Below are positions 1 through 11,545 of a DNA stretch of 64,000 nt, in pieces. The stretch is from Parietaria judaica (Eukaryota; Streptophyta; Magnoliopsida; Rosales; Urticaceae), in contig OX940872.1 in assembly GCA_954871525.1 (NCBI GenBank), positions 9,571,180-9,635,179 of the forward strand, written 5' to 3'. Position 1 is the stretch's first letter. Every line of letters starts with the position of its first letter. The translations under genes were made by a program, and so were the position numbers. The notes beneath the pieces were generated by a model. That model searched no databases. It saw only the letters and a program-made list of their open reading frames with translations, and was not told the origin of the DNA.

Positions 1-109
1 TATTTTTCTAAAACATTCTACCTATAATAAAGCTATTAATGTCTCGGATGATGAAAAAGATTCGGTCAACTATGGTCCTCCATCTGAGTTTGAGCTGTCG
101 ATTTTTTAA

Positions 110-813
110 GAAGGCAGTGCTTGGTTCAAGTCTGATAATGAATATGAGTTACTCAGTTTCTTATTAGACCAGTATCCAAACAAAAGTCATTCCTTCAAAG
201 ATTCGGTACTCAAAGCCTCGATGGGTGAAATTGAGAGACTAATGAAAAAGGTGAACAAAGTAATGGCTCTTGTCACTCAAGCAATGGCAAAAGATAACAA
301 ACGAAAGACTGAATCGAAAGCTGAACCAGGAAGAAAAGAAAGAAAAGTTGGTTTATCTGCAATGTGCTTCCAATGTGGAACAAGGAAAAGAGTGCGAGGT
401 CAGCTGCGATGCAGACTGCACATGAGTTCACAAAAGGGTAAAACGTATTCTGAATTCGAATTTAGTTTTTTATTGGAGAGATTAAAATCTCAGATCCATA
501 GATTAAAATTCTAAACATTGCAAACGTTTTTTTTTTTATGACAGAAGTTGCTTCTGCTAAAAAGAAAAATGGAGATGGAGCTTTATGCATTGAATGCTGG
601 CTCAAACTAAGAGCAAAAGGGCACACAATGTGTCGAGAGCATCTACGGGCTTGGAGAGGTAATGACTCTTCTGTCAAACCCGAAAATTAGTTTTTATTGG
701 AGAGATTCAAATCTCAGATCCATAGATTAAAATACTAATGCTTGTTCACTTTCTTTTCAGAATTCAGCAGGAGCTCTGTTGATGAAAACTCAGCAGGAAA
801 CGAAAGCGGCTAG
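110..813 (+). CDS. Unrecognised small spliced gene with two C2CH zinc-type motifs (5' part uncertain)
   Basis: Three exons fit together in phase: about 110-437, 545-658 and 761-813. Both introns have GT-AG ends, a pyrimidine-rich 3' end and phase 1. Exon 1 encodes an acidic/aromatic stretch, a short predicted coiled coil (around KASMGEIERLMKKVNKVMAL) and a Lys/Arg-rich linker, then a Cys motif. Exon 2 encodes a second Cys motif. Both have exactly the spacing C-X2-C-X11-C-X2-H, with LRCRLH and TMCREH endings. Exon 3 adds a short Ser/Asn tail and stops with TAG at 811-813. The frame is open from the window start to a stop at 107, so the true first exon either starts near an AG at 109 or 116, or the gene is broken there. 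Possible ATG at 221. A poly(A) signal AATAAA lies at 949. The C-X2-H ends recall plant WRC-type fingers, but the spacing differs and I assign no function. Zinc binding is inferred. Confidence 0.5.
460..738 (+). repeat. Tandem duplication of intron/exon segment (about 226-bp unit)
   Basis: The intron segment at about 460-514 recurs at about 687-738 with only a few differences; both copies contain ATTGGAGAGATT and CAGATCCATAGATTAAAA. The unit covers an exon with a C2CH motif plus the start of the following intron, which explains the paired motifs of the surrounding gene. Confidence 0.8.
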
Positions 814-1119
814 TACTCGAGTGTCTCGAAGAAGGAAGCATGCTTTCAGTTTTTTTTTTTCGATTTAACTTTATTGTAATAATTATTTTTCCATTGTTAA
901 AACCTCGATTTATTTTTGGATATTGATTGCACGGAATAATTCTTAATTAATAAAGGTTTTATATGTTTCGAATTATTTTGCAATATCCAGATAAATATAG
1001 TGACAATTATTTTTGTTCCATCTATAGTCTTTAATTACTCTAATTGATTTATTTAGATCAAATATCATTTTTAATCATGATGATTAATAGAGAATGAAAT
1101 TAGAGGAAATTATTCACAA
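814..1119. other. AT-rich spacer
   Basis: Low-complexity AT-rich DNA after the C2CH gene, with a poly(A) signal at 949-954. I see no coding signal. The left breakpoint of the truncated Copia element lies near 1100. Confidence 0.6.
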
Positions 1120-2881
1120 TTGGGATCTTGTGACAAAGTCACAACAACGATAACAGTGTCTGTTATCAAAGAGAGTGCCGAAACCACGGTCCCAAATCAG
1201 AACCAAGGGGTACTCAGACGTAGTGGGAGGTTCAAAAGACCTATTGAGCGCTACGAGCACACCCAGTTGGAATTTCACCTAGCTGTCAAAGACACTAGTG
1301 TTGAAGATCCCATAGGCTACAAGCAAATGGTTGATCTTGATAAGGGAGAATGGCAGGAAGCCATGAACCAAGAAATAGAATCAATGGATTCTAATGAAGT
1401 CTGGGAACTTGTAGACTTACCGGATGGTTTCAAAAACCATTGGCTGTAAGTGGGTATACAAGCGAAAGAGAGGAGTGGACGGGAAGGTTGAAACCTTCAG
1501 GGCTAGACTAGTGGCAAAGGGTTTTACCCAGAGGGAAGGTATTGATTTCGATGAGACCTTCGCTCCTGTCGCTAAGTACAAGTCCATCCGGATTCTCATG
1601 GCCATAGCCTGTAGTCTCAATAACGAGATTTGGCAGATGGACGTCAAAACCGCCTTCCTGAACGGGTACATTGACGAAAACATCTATATGGACCAACCAG
1701 AAGGGTTCGTGCAATAGGGTCAAGAAGGGAAAGTTTGCAGATTACTTAAATCCATCTATGGATTGAAGCAAGGTTCCAGATCCTGGAATCTAAGGTTCGA
1801 TGAAACCATCAAAACCTATGGATTCATTCAAAATGTCACTGAGGCCTGCATCTATAAACTCAATGACGAAAACGTGGAAATTTTTCTTGTTCTGTACGTC
1901 GGCGATATTATTCTCATTGGAAACAATGTGAAGAAATTATCGGACGTAAAAGCGTGGCTATCTACGCCGTTCCAAATGAAGGACATGGGAGAAGCCAGTT
2001 ATGTTCTTGGGATCCGTATTTTCAGGGATCGCAACAACAGGCTTCTGGCCTTATCACAAGCAACTTACATTGATAAGGTGCTTGAACGTTTTGCGATGGA
2101 AAACTTCAAGGGAAGTAATTTACCAACCAGACATGGAGTGTTCCTCAGCAGGAAACAATGCCCAACTCCTCCGGAAGAGCAAGATGTGATGAGGCGAATA
2201 CCCTATGCTTCAGCAGTGGGAAGTCTGATGTACGCTATGCAGTGTCCTAGGCCAGACATCTGTTACACTCTGGGAATTGTTAGCAGATACCAATCCAACC
2301 CTGGTATGGCTCACTGGACAGCAGTGAAGAACATTCTCAAGTATCTTCGGAGAACGAGAAACTATATGTTAGTGTTTTCAGGATCAGAACTGAATCCACT
2401 AGGATACACTGATTCAGACTTTATGTCTGATAGAGACGCAAGAAAATCGACGTCAGGAGCAGTGTACACTCTTGCTGGTGGAGCGATATTCTGGAGAAGC
2501 GTGAAGCAATCCTGTATCGCAGATTCCACAATGGAAGCTGAATACGTGGCAGCTTGTGAGGCAGCCAAAGAATCAGTTTGGCTCAAGAATTTCTACATAG
2601 AGCTGGGAGTTTTTCCAGATGTAGATGGGCCCCAAACATTATACTGTGACATTAGTGGTGCGGTGGCAAATTCTAAAGAGCCCAGAGACCATAACAAGGA
2701 GAAACATATAGAACGCAAATACCATCTCATAAGAGAGATAGTGCGTCGTGGCGACGTGAGGGTTGTGAAAATAGCCTCGGAAGACAATCTGGCTGATCCA
2801 TTCACCAAGACGTTGCCAGAGAAAATATTGAGGAGGCATCTGGAAAGTACGGGTCTGAAAGACATGGGTCATCTTCTTTAA
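1120..2881 (+). pseudogene. Ty1/Copia pol, 3' part: reverse transcriptase and RNase H, broken
   Basis: Starts in the linker before reverse transcriptase (GEWQEAMNQEIESMDSNEVW). A frameshift near 1430 moves to the frame with GCKWVYKRKR, RARLVAKGFTQ, FAPVAK and VKTAFLNG. An in-frame TAG at 1715-1717 follows, then the frame continues through SIYGLKQGSRSWNLRF to the RNase H domain (GYTDSDF, MEAEYVAACEAAKESVWL) and the C-terminal signature KHIERKYHLIREIV, ending at 2881. The catalytic YVDD box reads YVGD, so the enzyme would be dead even without the breaks. Gag, protease and integrase are absent, so the element is truncated at its 5' end. A polypurine tract and the 3' LTR follow directly. Confidence 0.93.
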
Positions 2882-2896
2882 GTACAAGTGGGAGAT

Positions 2897-5599
2897 TGTT
2901 GGACATATGTGTCCTTAAACAAGATATTTTATCCATTTGTAAAAGATTATGACAAGTCATTGAACAAAGATGATGCTTATTATGATATCTTATTATAGTT
3001 TCCGGTAGAGTAAAATAGAATGTTTGATTCCTTAGTTCATGAAGGATGCAATTATGTTATTATTATCACAACAGAGTCAATGTGAGGAAGAATTAATAAT
3101 CATAATAAATGAACTTAAAATGTCCGTGACCTGATCAACTGGGTGGGAGCCCATTAATCGTTCAAGGTCATTAATGTGACTAAGTGATAATCCTATTCTG
3201 GATTTTGTGTGTGTCACACTCACTAGAAGTGCATTAAGTATGAAGTGTCTTCATACTGGACTGGACCTGACTTATACTCCGGAAGTTATCATATAAGACC
3301 GTCACTGATAACTTGGAGTTGAGTCACTAGTAGATGATCAAATGGATATTCGATCTAAGTCCTGAGTGATCTTGAGTCCAAGCTGCTGGCTTGAGTGTTC
3401 TTTGATTTAACCGTTAAAGAATACGAAATATTACCGTTGTTCCCAACACTATTATTTTGGGAACATGATAGTCAGCTGTAAAGGGTAGCTTGGTCATAGA
3501 CATGGGCATCACACAGCTCTCTTCAGAGTGATGATGATTCCCTTGATTGTCGGTGGTGAGAAGTGCGAGGTACCCGTGCGTAACTTATGAATCGAAAACC
3601 ATAAGTGGGTCACTCATAATATTACTGACTGAGTCAAGGATGAAAATGCAATGAGGGGCATAACGGTAGAAACCGCCTGCTCGTGTGTGAATCATCAAGT
3701 GAGAGATCAATAACCCGAATTTGATTGTATCAATGGACACCCTGCTATTATTAAGGGAATAATATATACCGTATCACTAAAGAGTGCAGCCTCGGGTCTA
3801 TAGTGGAATCACTTCGAGGTTTGACGAACAACTAGCAGTTCGTTGGAGCTTAAGTGATACGGATTCATGGTCCCCAGGATAGCTCCGTAACGGATAATAC
3901 GTACGTGATTAAAATATATTCTGGATAATGTTTAATCATTTGGCTTGACTTATAAAACTGAATGGTCTGTGGCACACGTCAGATAGTTTTATCGGAAGCG
4001 TGGCAAAAGTACCATATTTTGGTACACAAAATTAACTGATAAAATAAAGTTAGAATTTAGATTTTCTATCAGCACCATGTTGTTGGAAATTAAATTCTAA
4101 GCAACTTTGCTTTATGAACCAAGTCATTTCTACTTACGGTAAGTGATTTATGGATTTTCTAAGTTTATGATCGGTTCGATAAACTTTGAAATTAAATCAC
4201 GTGTCACGAATTTAAATGATGGTGTGGCACCATGACATTTTAATGTGTGATATTGAGATCAGGAATTATTAATATAATTTAATTATTTGGATTTAATTAT
4301 TAATATCTTATTAATAATTAATTAATAATTAATAAATTTATATATATTCATATGTGTAAATTCTAATTAGGGTTTGATATATGAAACCCTAGTTAAATTC
4401 GAATGGCCTGATTTGGTATTTCCATATTTGCGGTATAAGTACCAAATATTTTGGTATTTTAGCAAATCCCTAAAATCAATATTATCCATTGGATCGGTTA
4501 TGATTTAATATCAACCGTTGGATTAGGATATTGATAAATTCGAAATTAATGACTTGGTGACCAAGTTTCATTTTTCGAATTTAGTTAATTAATTGTATCC
4601 GTTAGATCGGTCTAAGATTTAATCTTTACCGTCGGATTGAAAATTAATTAATTACATATATCTATATATATTCGAATTATGGTTTAAGGATAAATTTGAA
4701 ACTGTTTTTTAATAAATCTTTTTATTTAATTTTTATCCTAAACTAATTTGATCCATTAGATCGGTTTAAAGATTTATCTCAACCGTTGGATCTAGATAAT
4801 GATAATTCAAATTATATATATATATATATGATAATTCGAATTTTATACTGATAAGAAGATAAGATTGGATTTTTTATTTATCTAAATCTTTCTTATTTAA
4901 TTAAATCCCTAATTAATTATATCCATTGGATTTAGATGAGATTAAATCTGAACCATTGGATTAAGATAATTAATTATATTTAATTAATAGAATTCGAAAT
5001 TAGGGAGGAAAATTCTCCAATTCGGTTACGGTTTTGAGCCTATAAATAGGAGGCTCATTTTACACATTTTTCACACCTTTCCCCAGAGAAAAATTCGAAC
5101 TCTCCCTCTCCCTCTTCTCTCTGATCTCTTTCTTCTGGTTCGGCTTAGGAGACTATTTTTCCGGAAGCTTAAAAAGAACCATCAGTTAAGATTTTGCGAC
5201 AGAGTCCTGCCGGCGAAGCCCACGCTTCGGTACGAGGATTGCAGGAGAATATCCCGGAAGATCACGGGAGTTTCCCTCAGCACCGGCGGAGCCCTGCCCG
5301 ATTCAGAGCGCGCAGCCGGAAATCGTCAAACGAGGTACGGCCTTATGCATTGGGTTAATAAATGCAAACATTTACTTCTTTCTATTTATTTCCTATTATG
5401 ACTAGTTTATTAATAATTATTTATGAATATTAAATTACATAATATTTATCAGATCTTGGGATATGGTCATTATCCGATATTCAGACCGTTGTACGGATAA
5501 CAAGTTTTCCGCTTTAAAATAATTTTTTAAATGTTACGCAGACGGTTCGGAGGTATAACTCGTGATAATTTTACGGAATCCGAGACGAGATTTCCAACA
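2897..5599 (+). mobile_element. 3' LTR (2.7 kb) of the truncated Copia element
   Basis: Begins TGTTGGACATATG right after a polypurine tract (AAGTGGGAGA, 2886-2895) and ends ATTTCCAACA at 5599, so the termini are TGTTGG...CCAACA. Length is 2703 bp, large for a Copia LTR. The same sequence recurs inverted as a solo LTR at 36121-38886 and in direct orientation from 63198 to the window end. The region after about 5040 (TATAAATAGG) looks like the TATA box and transcript start. There is no 5' LTR in the window, so no target duplication can be tested. Confidence 0.92.
4480..4980 (+). repeat. Degenerate repeats of a CCATTGGATC / CAACCGTTGGAT motif inside the long LTR
   Basis: Four loosely spaced copies of a unit in which a CCRTTRGATCGGTT-type half is followed 20-30 bp later by AACCGTTGGAT. 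The same arrangement is present inverted in the solo LTR at about 36770-37270. The repeats sit upstream of the putative TATA box, where LTR enhancers usually lie; an enhancer role is inference. Confidence 0.65.
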
Positions 5600-7292
5600 C
5601 CAAGTTGGGTCTGATAGAGATGCAATTAAGCAGGCGGGTTAGCCCGTCTCTAGGATTATCTTGTACAGCCTATTCGGCGTTCTATTCACCTTCTCAAAAG
5701 AGCGCCACTCTGGTTCCACATCTTCAAGTATGAGCCGGCCATCATCATTGTGTTGCCGACCTCCATCATCTGACCGAGGCTGATGATGTTACTCTTCAGC
5801 TTCGGGATGTAGTAGTAAGAAGGCGTTGGTCCCCGTTCTTGCACTAGAACATGATAGACCCTATGCCTCTGATTTCGACGATCGGTTCATCGCCGAACTT
5901 CATGCTCCCTGTGATTTTCTTGTCGAGCTCTTTAAACTTAGCTCGATCTCCTGTCATGTGGTTGCTCGAACCATTGACTAAATACCAGAGATCGGTATAG
6001 ACATTCTTCTATCCGTCTACGAGGAGGTTCGCAATAACCTTGTCCTCGATAATCATGATCGTCTCGGTGGTCATCTTCTCCGGGCTAGGCCTTTTCTCAG
6101 CCATCATCAGCTCGGGCTCGACTTCACGTCGACTGGTTCCTCCAGGTCGGTCTTCTCTCTGAACGGTTCTCGCCCGAGCTCAGCATCGCTCTCTCCTTCG
6201 ACGATCGTCTCCTCGTCTCTCCGCACTTCAAAGTTTCTCTCCTGTTGGGCGAACATCAGCATTTTCTCGTCTTCTTGGAATCTTGTTAGATTCGCTTCAT
6301 CGCCGTGCTTCTTACTGTGGCATTCCGATGCATAGTGCCCGAGTTTCTGACCATTGTAGAAATTCATTGTGCTCTGGTCTCTTCGGACCGTGGTGCCTTC
6401 CTGGCGGGGTGATCTAATGCCGCGACCTTGCATGTCACGACCTCTCCTCATCCTCGGCATCTACCACGCGCTCAGATATCTCCGCCGTACCGCCACGACT
6501 CGACGAGCTTGAAGAAGACTCAGCTCCATGATTCTTCTTCTGTTTGGCTACCCATTCTTCATGTGTCAGCGGGAGGTGCTTCTAATCTTCGTTCTTCAGT
6601 GTGACGCTTCACATTTTCTTCGCCATCGCTTCCTGGCTTGCCAATAAATTCTCGAACTCTACAAGCGATGGTTGAACGGGCCATTCTTGTACAACTATCA
6701 CGAAGCTTTGGTACTCCTATATCAAGCCGTGAATGATGATCCTCTTCATACGAGCCTCTCCGATGACAGACTTTGGATCGAGATCGCTAATCTCACGACA
6801 TATTGACTTGACCTTGTGAAAATACTGAGCAATCGTCACATCGCGTTGTGAGATTGATAGCAGCTCGTTCTCCAAGAGTTGTAGCCTCGCATCATTCTTC
6901 TTTGAGAAAAGCGTCACGAACGTCTCCCATGCTTATTTGGGCATCTTGTTGTCCCGAATGTGCTCCAATATATCTTCTTTAATAGTGGTCTTCAGGGCGA
7001 ACATCGCTTTGCCTACTTTGATTCTCCATTTGCGCAAGATGTCGTTAGCATCTTCCTCCGGCAGCGTAGTTTCGCTTCCGCTGACGACCTCCCAAAGGTC
7101 GTGCCCTTGCAAATAAAACATCATGCATGTTACCCATGTGTTGTAGTTGTTTCTGTTGTGTTTCTTGATTCCTCCGAAAACTTGGAGATTACCCATTGTG
7201 TTGGCGGTACCTCGACACAAAGAAAACTCACAAAAAAAAAATCTCGAGAAATCGTTTCTGATGTGGAAGATCAGTCGGAACCGCAACCACAT
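5600..7292 (-). pseudogene. Copia gag, protease and start of pre-integrase, degenerate (second Copia family)
   Basis: Read on the minus strand from about 7191: a Gag start (MGNLQVFGGIKKHNRNNYNT), then the UBN2-type region (WEVVSGSE, and DVTIAQYFHKVKSICREISD at about 6800), a degraded zinc knuckle (QKLGHYASECHSKK, first Cys residues lost, about 6330), and a protease whose active site reads WYLVNGSSNHMTG (about 5960) where the family has WYLDNGASNHMTG. It ends in a pre-integrase segment (RLYKIILETG, about 5640). Several stops and frameshifts separate the pieces. The coding region is cut at 5599 by the end of the long LTR, so the upstream Copia element probably inserted here or recombined. Confidence 0.88.
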
Positions 7293-7334
7293 AGCATACT
7301 AAGAATTTCAAGAGACCTGGCAACGACACCAACA

Positions 7335-7350
7335 ACCTCGCTCTGATACC
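7335..7350 (-). other. Primer-binding site of the minus-strand Copia element
   Basis: The minus strand reads TGGTATCAGAGC, the usual Copia primer site complementary to initiator methionine tRNA, directly inside the LTR end. Confidence 0.85.
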
Positions 7351-7353
7351 AAA

Positions 7354-7660
7354 TGTAGGTTCCAAATGTTTTGGTATATTTGCCAAATAGCACTTTTAAC
7401 CAAATACATACACACTAAGTAAACGACACCACAACACCACTCTCTCTATATGAACATAATATTATATATGTGAAAGAAAGAGAGAGAAGGATAATTGGAA
7501 GCTAACAAATGAAAATTGAAGTGGGAGAGGTGATATAAATACGAGCAATAACATAACTATTTATAGGCAGCAAAGTTAAGGTAAAAATACTAATATGCCC
7601 CCAAACTTGGTGACTAAGTAAGTATTTACATTTGTTTAATATAAAGTTGTATAAAGCTAC
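7354..7660 (-). mobile_element. 5' LTR (partial view) of the minus-strand Copia element
   Basis: Starts at the primer-site side with TGTAGGTTCC (plus strand) and carries a minus-strand TATA-like TATAAATAG near 7560. The LTR is interrupted by the Gypsy element at 7666-11281 and presumably continues beyond 11286. Its outer end was not found. Confidence 0.65.
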
Positions 7661-7665
7661 GTCAT

Positions 7666-8385
7666 TGTTAAGGTCAGATTTTGTCAAATCATCCCTCAAC
7701 ACTTCTAGTGTCGTTTTATGCACAAACGACGGAGAATAGAGGTATGAATACTTTAAGATTCAAGGCCCATCAAAAGGTAGAGCAGTTTAAGGCCCGATAG
7801 GGATAAGGCCCAAGGAGATCAAAGCCTGCCAGCGTGAAGACACCTCATCGCATCATATCAACAAAGCCTATCGGGAAGCAAGACCTTATCGTCCAAGAGA
7901 GCGCATCGAACAAAGACTTATTGAAGAAGAGTCTCATCGGGAAAAACCAATTGAATTAAAAGAGGAAACAAGTCGAGATCGCGAAAAAGAAGGAGATTCG
8001 TTCATTCAGTTGAGGATTTCGTGGGATATCCAACGCATTCAAGGAAGGTCAGCAACAATCAGAGCAAGAAAGAAGGAAACCCTAGCACGATTTGTGGGAA
8101 CAATCTAGAAACCCTAAAGCCTATAAATATGCATGTAAACTCGTTGTTAAATTCATTCAGTCGTGAGTTTTTAGAGAGAAAGTCTTGTGTCCTTGAGTTT
8201 GCTTATTCATAGTATTCTCGATTTCATAAGGCTAAAGTGTGTAATCTCCGATTGTCCAAGCTGATAAAACGGAAAAAACCGGGTCCTCTCGGAATCATAA
8301 TAAATCAAGAGTATTCGTGTTCATATTTATTTGTGTTCTTTCGATTATTCTTGTGACTGTAAGGCGTCCCAAAACGCCCTCTACA
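7666..8385 (+). repeat. 5' LTR of the Gypsy TR-GAG element
   Basis: TGTTAAGG...CTCTACA, 720 bp. It differs from the 3' LTR by scattered substitutions and a short indel around 8040-8065, so the insertion is fairly young. TATA-like CTATAAATATG near 8119. Confidence 0.92.
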
Positions 8386-8495
8386 GTTTGGCGCACACCG
8401 AGGGGGCTTTATTTTTTTCTATCGCACAGCAAGGAAATCGGAGAGAAGGAGAAGAATATCGGGCAAAAGAAGAAAGCTCTACCCAGGATCAGGCC

Positions 8496-10570
8496 ATGCA
8501 GAGGATGCAGCAACAGATGGCCGACGCCGTGGCAAGAATGAAGGAAGCCACGAACAAAGCTGAAGAGTCCGCTAGGAGGGCAAAGGAGTCCGCCCGAAGA
8601 TTGGAAGAACATGCCGTGAAAAACATACGCCTCGCAAGCCTCTTGGAGTGCGCGGAAAGACGGCACCCGGTAAATCAGTTAGCAGAATCGTCTGCACTAG
8701 GAGTTGGAGGAAGTGCCAATGGAGGCGCAGTAACGGCGGACACACCGGTAGACCTGACAACCCCATCGCTCATCAGAAACCTTTTTCCACACCGGCGTAG
8801 CCCTGCCTCCTGCCGCAGCGAGCCTACCGGAGAGCACGCCAGGATCCACGCCGGATAACTCGACGGTGGACGTGGCGACAAGGGCGGCCGAAGAGGTCGC
8901 TAAGGCGATGGGCTGATGTCTTCGAAGATGGAGGCGAAACTCGAAGAGGTGGTGTCTCAGGTGCATCAGGCGACAAGCTCGGCACCAGAGATCGACAGAA
9001 TGGTGAGAGAGGCCAGGATCACGCCGTTCACGGCAAGGATTCGAGGAATAGAGTTGGAGGAACTGCCGAAGGTCAAGGTCACGCCGTACAAAGAGGAGGC
9101 GGACCCTCACACTCACGTGAAGTCGTTCCGGATCGCGACATATCACATCGGAGGCAAAGAGACCCGGAAGGAGGCCATCCTTTGCCGACTCTTTATCGCG
9201 AGCCTACAAGGTCGAGCCAGTGATTGGTTCGCGAAGTTGGGACCGGGCTCCATGAACGATTTTGATGAGTTGGTCGCCATCTTCTTGAAACACTTCTCCA
9301 TCTACGTACAGACGGAGTTGACAGTGTCGAATCTTTTCGACGTTAAGCAAGGGAAGAACGAGCCTCTCCGGCAGTACGTGGAGAAATTCAAAAGCGTCAT
9401 ATTGCGAATCCCATAGATAGACGACGTCGTCTCGGTCCAGGCCTTGAAACACGGGCTATACTATCAATCCCCGTTCAACGAAGAGATGTGTGTCTCGTTG
9501 CCGCACTCGATAGAGGATGCCTCCATATAGCGACAATCTTCATGGATATGGAGGAGAACAAGGCGATCAGGAAAAGGCTGGAAGAGGAAGCCGAGGGAAG
9601 TGCAAAGCCCGAGAAAAAGGAGAATAAGGACGGACGAGAAGGGTAATCGTCTAGAGCGATAAGAGAAGGAGATTAGAGAGACCGACGGGACCGAGAGGTT
9701 CTTAACGAGCGAAGAGCTTTGGAAATCCCGAGGCATGGAGTCTACCAGTTAGAAAAAAAGAAGGGGCTCGCCAACAACCAAGGGAGCCATCCACCGGGAA
9801 GTAATCAGCAAGGAAACCCCCAGTTGGAAAATTTCCCCGATAACCAAATTGGCTCCTCAGGGGGCCGATGAGGCTATTCCGGAGGCCGAGGAGGTTTCTC
9901 TAACAACCGGGAAGGATTCTCTGGCGGCCGAGGAGGCTACGAAATGAAGCCATGGCCGACAGACATGAGCAAATACTGCTCTTTTCACGAGGACTACGGC
10001 CATTCATCCGATGAGTGCGCCACTCTGAAAACAGTGATCCAGAGAAAGATCGACCAAGGGGAGTTTCAGAACCTCTCCCAAAAGCCTTCCCAGCTGTGGA
10101 ACAATAACAACCGGTCATGGCCAAACCGACAGTTCGGTCGACGTCATCACATATGAGTGCCTATCGCGGATGAAGATCGAGGGTCTCACCATCGGAGGCT
10201 TCCCACGCAAGGTGTCGGGTTTCAATGGAGATGTGGCCCTCTCGATGGGAACGGTAAATCTCACCGTCTACGCCGGAATCGTCCACCGGATGACGGAGTT
10301 CATGATGCTGGACGTACGATCGCACTTCAACGAGATCCTGGGGAGACCCTGGAGTCACTCGATGAAGGGACCATTGACGAAGTCCGAGGAAGCAGCGAGG
10401 CCTACCGCATCTGCTATATGATGCATCACAAGGCGATGAACGCACCTAAAGGGATCAAGAAGGCCGAGTGCAGTGACAGTGAGCCGGCCGGCCGATACCA
10501 ATTAGCTACGGCCGCTCCACCCCCACTGGCGGCAGCAAGGAGGAAACAGCGCAAGAAGAAGGGGGACTAA
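8496..10570 (+). pseudogene. Tat-type Gypsy gag and partial aspartic protease, broken
   Basis: From ATG 8496 the frame gives an Ala/Glu/Lys-rich coiled coil (MADAVARMKEATNKAEESAR). A frameshift near 8790 leads to a Retrotrans_gag domain at about 8916-9416 (PHTHVKSFRIATYHIGGKE, LQGRASDWFAKLGPGSMNDF, LFDVKQGKNEPLRQYVEKF). An in-frame TAG at 9415 is followed by further gag sequence. About 9944-10120 encodes a Cys/His segment (YCSFHEDYGHSSDECATLK) typical of Tat-lineage Gag ends. About 10150-10440 encodes protease-like sequence with the C-terminal FNEILGRPW motif. No reverse transcriptase, RNase H or integrase follows; the polypurine tract and 3' LTR come at once, so pol was lost before transposition. 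Confidence 0.88.
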
Positions 10571-10571
10571 C

Positions 10572-11281
10572 TGTTAAGGTCAGATTTTGTCAAATCATCC
10601 CTCAACACTTCCAGTGTCATTTTATGCACAAATGACGTAGAATAGAGCAACAATACTTGAAGATTCAAGGCCCATCAAAAGGTAGAGCAGTTTAAGGCCC
10701 AATAGCGATAAGGCCCAAGGAGATCAAAGCCTGCCAGCGTGAAGACATCTCATCGCATCATATTAACAAAGCCTATCGGGAAGCAAGACCTTATCGTCCA
10801 AGAGAGCGCATCGAACAAAGGCTTATCGAAGAAGAGTCTCATCGGGAAAATCCAATTGAATTAAAAGAGGAAACAAGTCGAGATCGCGAAAAAGAAGGAG
10901 ATTCGTTCATTCAGTTGAGGATTTCGTGGGATATCCAACACATTCAAGGATTTCGAAGAAGGAAACCCTAGCACGATTTGTGGGAATAATCTAGAAACCC
11001 TAAACCCTATAAATATGCATGTAAACTCGTTGTTAAATTCAATCAGTATCTTTCAGTCGTGAGTTTTTAGAGAGAAAGTCTTGTGTCCTTGAGTTTGCTT
11101 ATTCATAATATTCTCGATTTCATAAGGCTAGAGTGTGTAATCTCTGATTGTCCAAGCTGATAAAACAGAAGAAATCGGGTCCTCTCGGAATCATAATAAA
11201 TCAAGAGTATTCGTGTTCATATTTATTTGTGTTCTTTCGATTATATTTGTGACTGGAAGGCGTCCCAAAACGCCCCCTACA
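10572..11281 (+). repeat. 3' LTR of the Gypsy TR-GAG element
   Basis: TGTTAAGG...CCCTACA, 710 bp, aligned over its whole length with the 5' LTR at 7666-8385. Confidence 0.92.
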
Positions 11282-11286
11282 GTCAT

Positions 11287-11510
11287 GGCTTACGACTTTA
11301 CTCCTCAGAGTAGGTTCTAATCGAAGGGTTCGCGAATTGCATTACCAAATAATGCGTGTTCATTGTCCTTTACTTATACGCATGTTTGGTAACCCGAGAA
11401 TGCGCGTTCATTACCAAATTATATTAATTTATTTTATTATAAAGATTATTTAAAAACTTCCGACTTCGTGATTTCAGATTCTAATTCTTATTCACTAGAT
11501 ATATATATAT

Positions 11511-11545
<35 letters not shown>

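Larger units (their letters stand above)
7666..11281 (+). mobile_element. Complete non-autonomous Gypsy (Tat-type) element with gag but no reverse transcriptase
   Basis: Two LTRs (7666-8385 and 10572-11281) flank 2186 bp of internal DNA. A perfect 5-bp target duplication GTCAT lies at 7661-7665 and 11282-11286. The internal part begins with a primer site (TTTGGCGCACACCGAGGGGG) and ends with a polypurine tract (GAAGAAGGGGGACTAAC). It codes only for Gag and part of a protease. This matches the class called TR-GAG elements, which need another element's enzymes to move. It sits in the LTR region of the minus-strand Copia element. Confidence 0.92.

Noticed and set aside
462..677. Minus-strand open frame across the C2CH gene
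   Set aside because: It is a shadow of the plus-strand exons and introns; the plus strand has matching splice signals and repeated motifs.
8021..8212. Open frame in the Gypsy LTR
   Set aside because: It lies wholly in the LTR and is not preserved in the second LTR.
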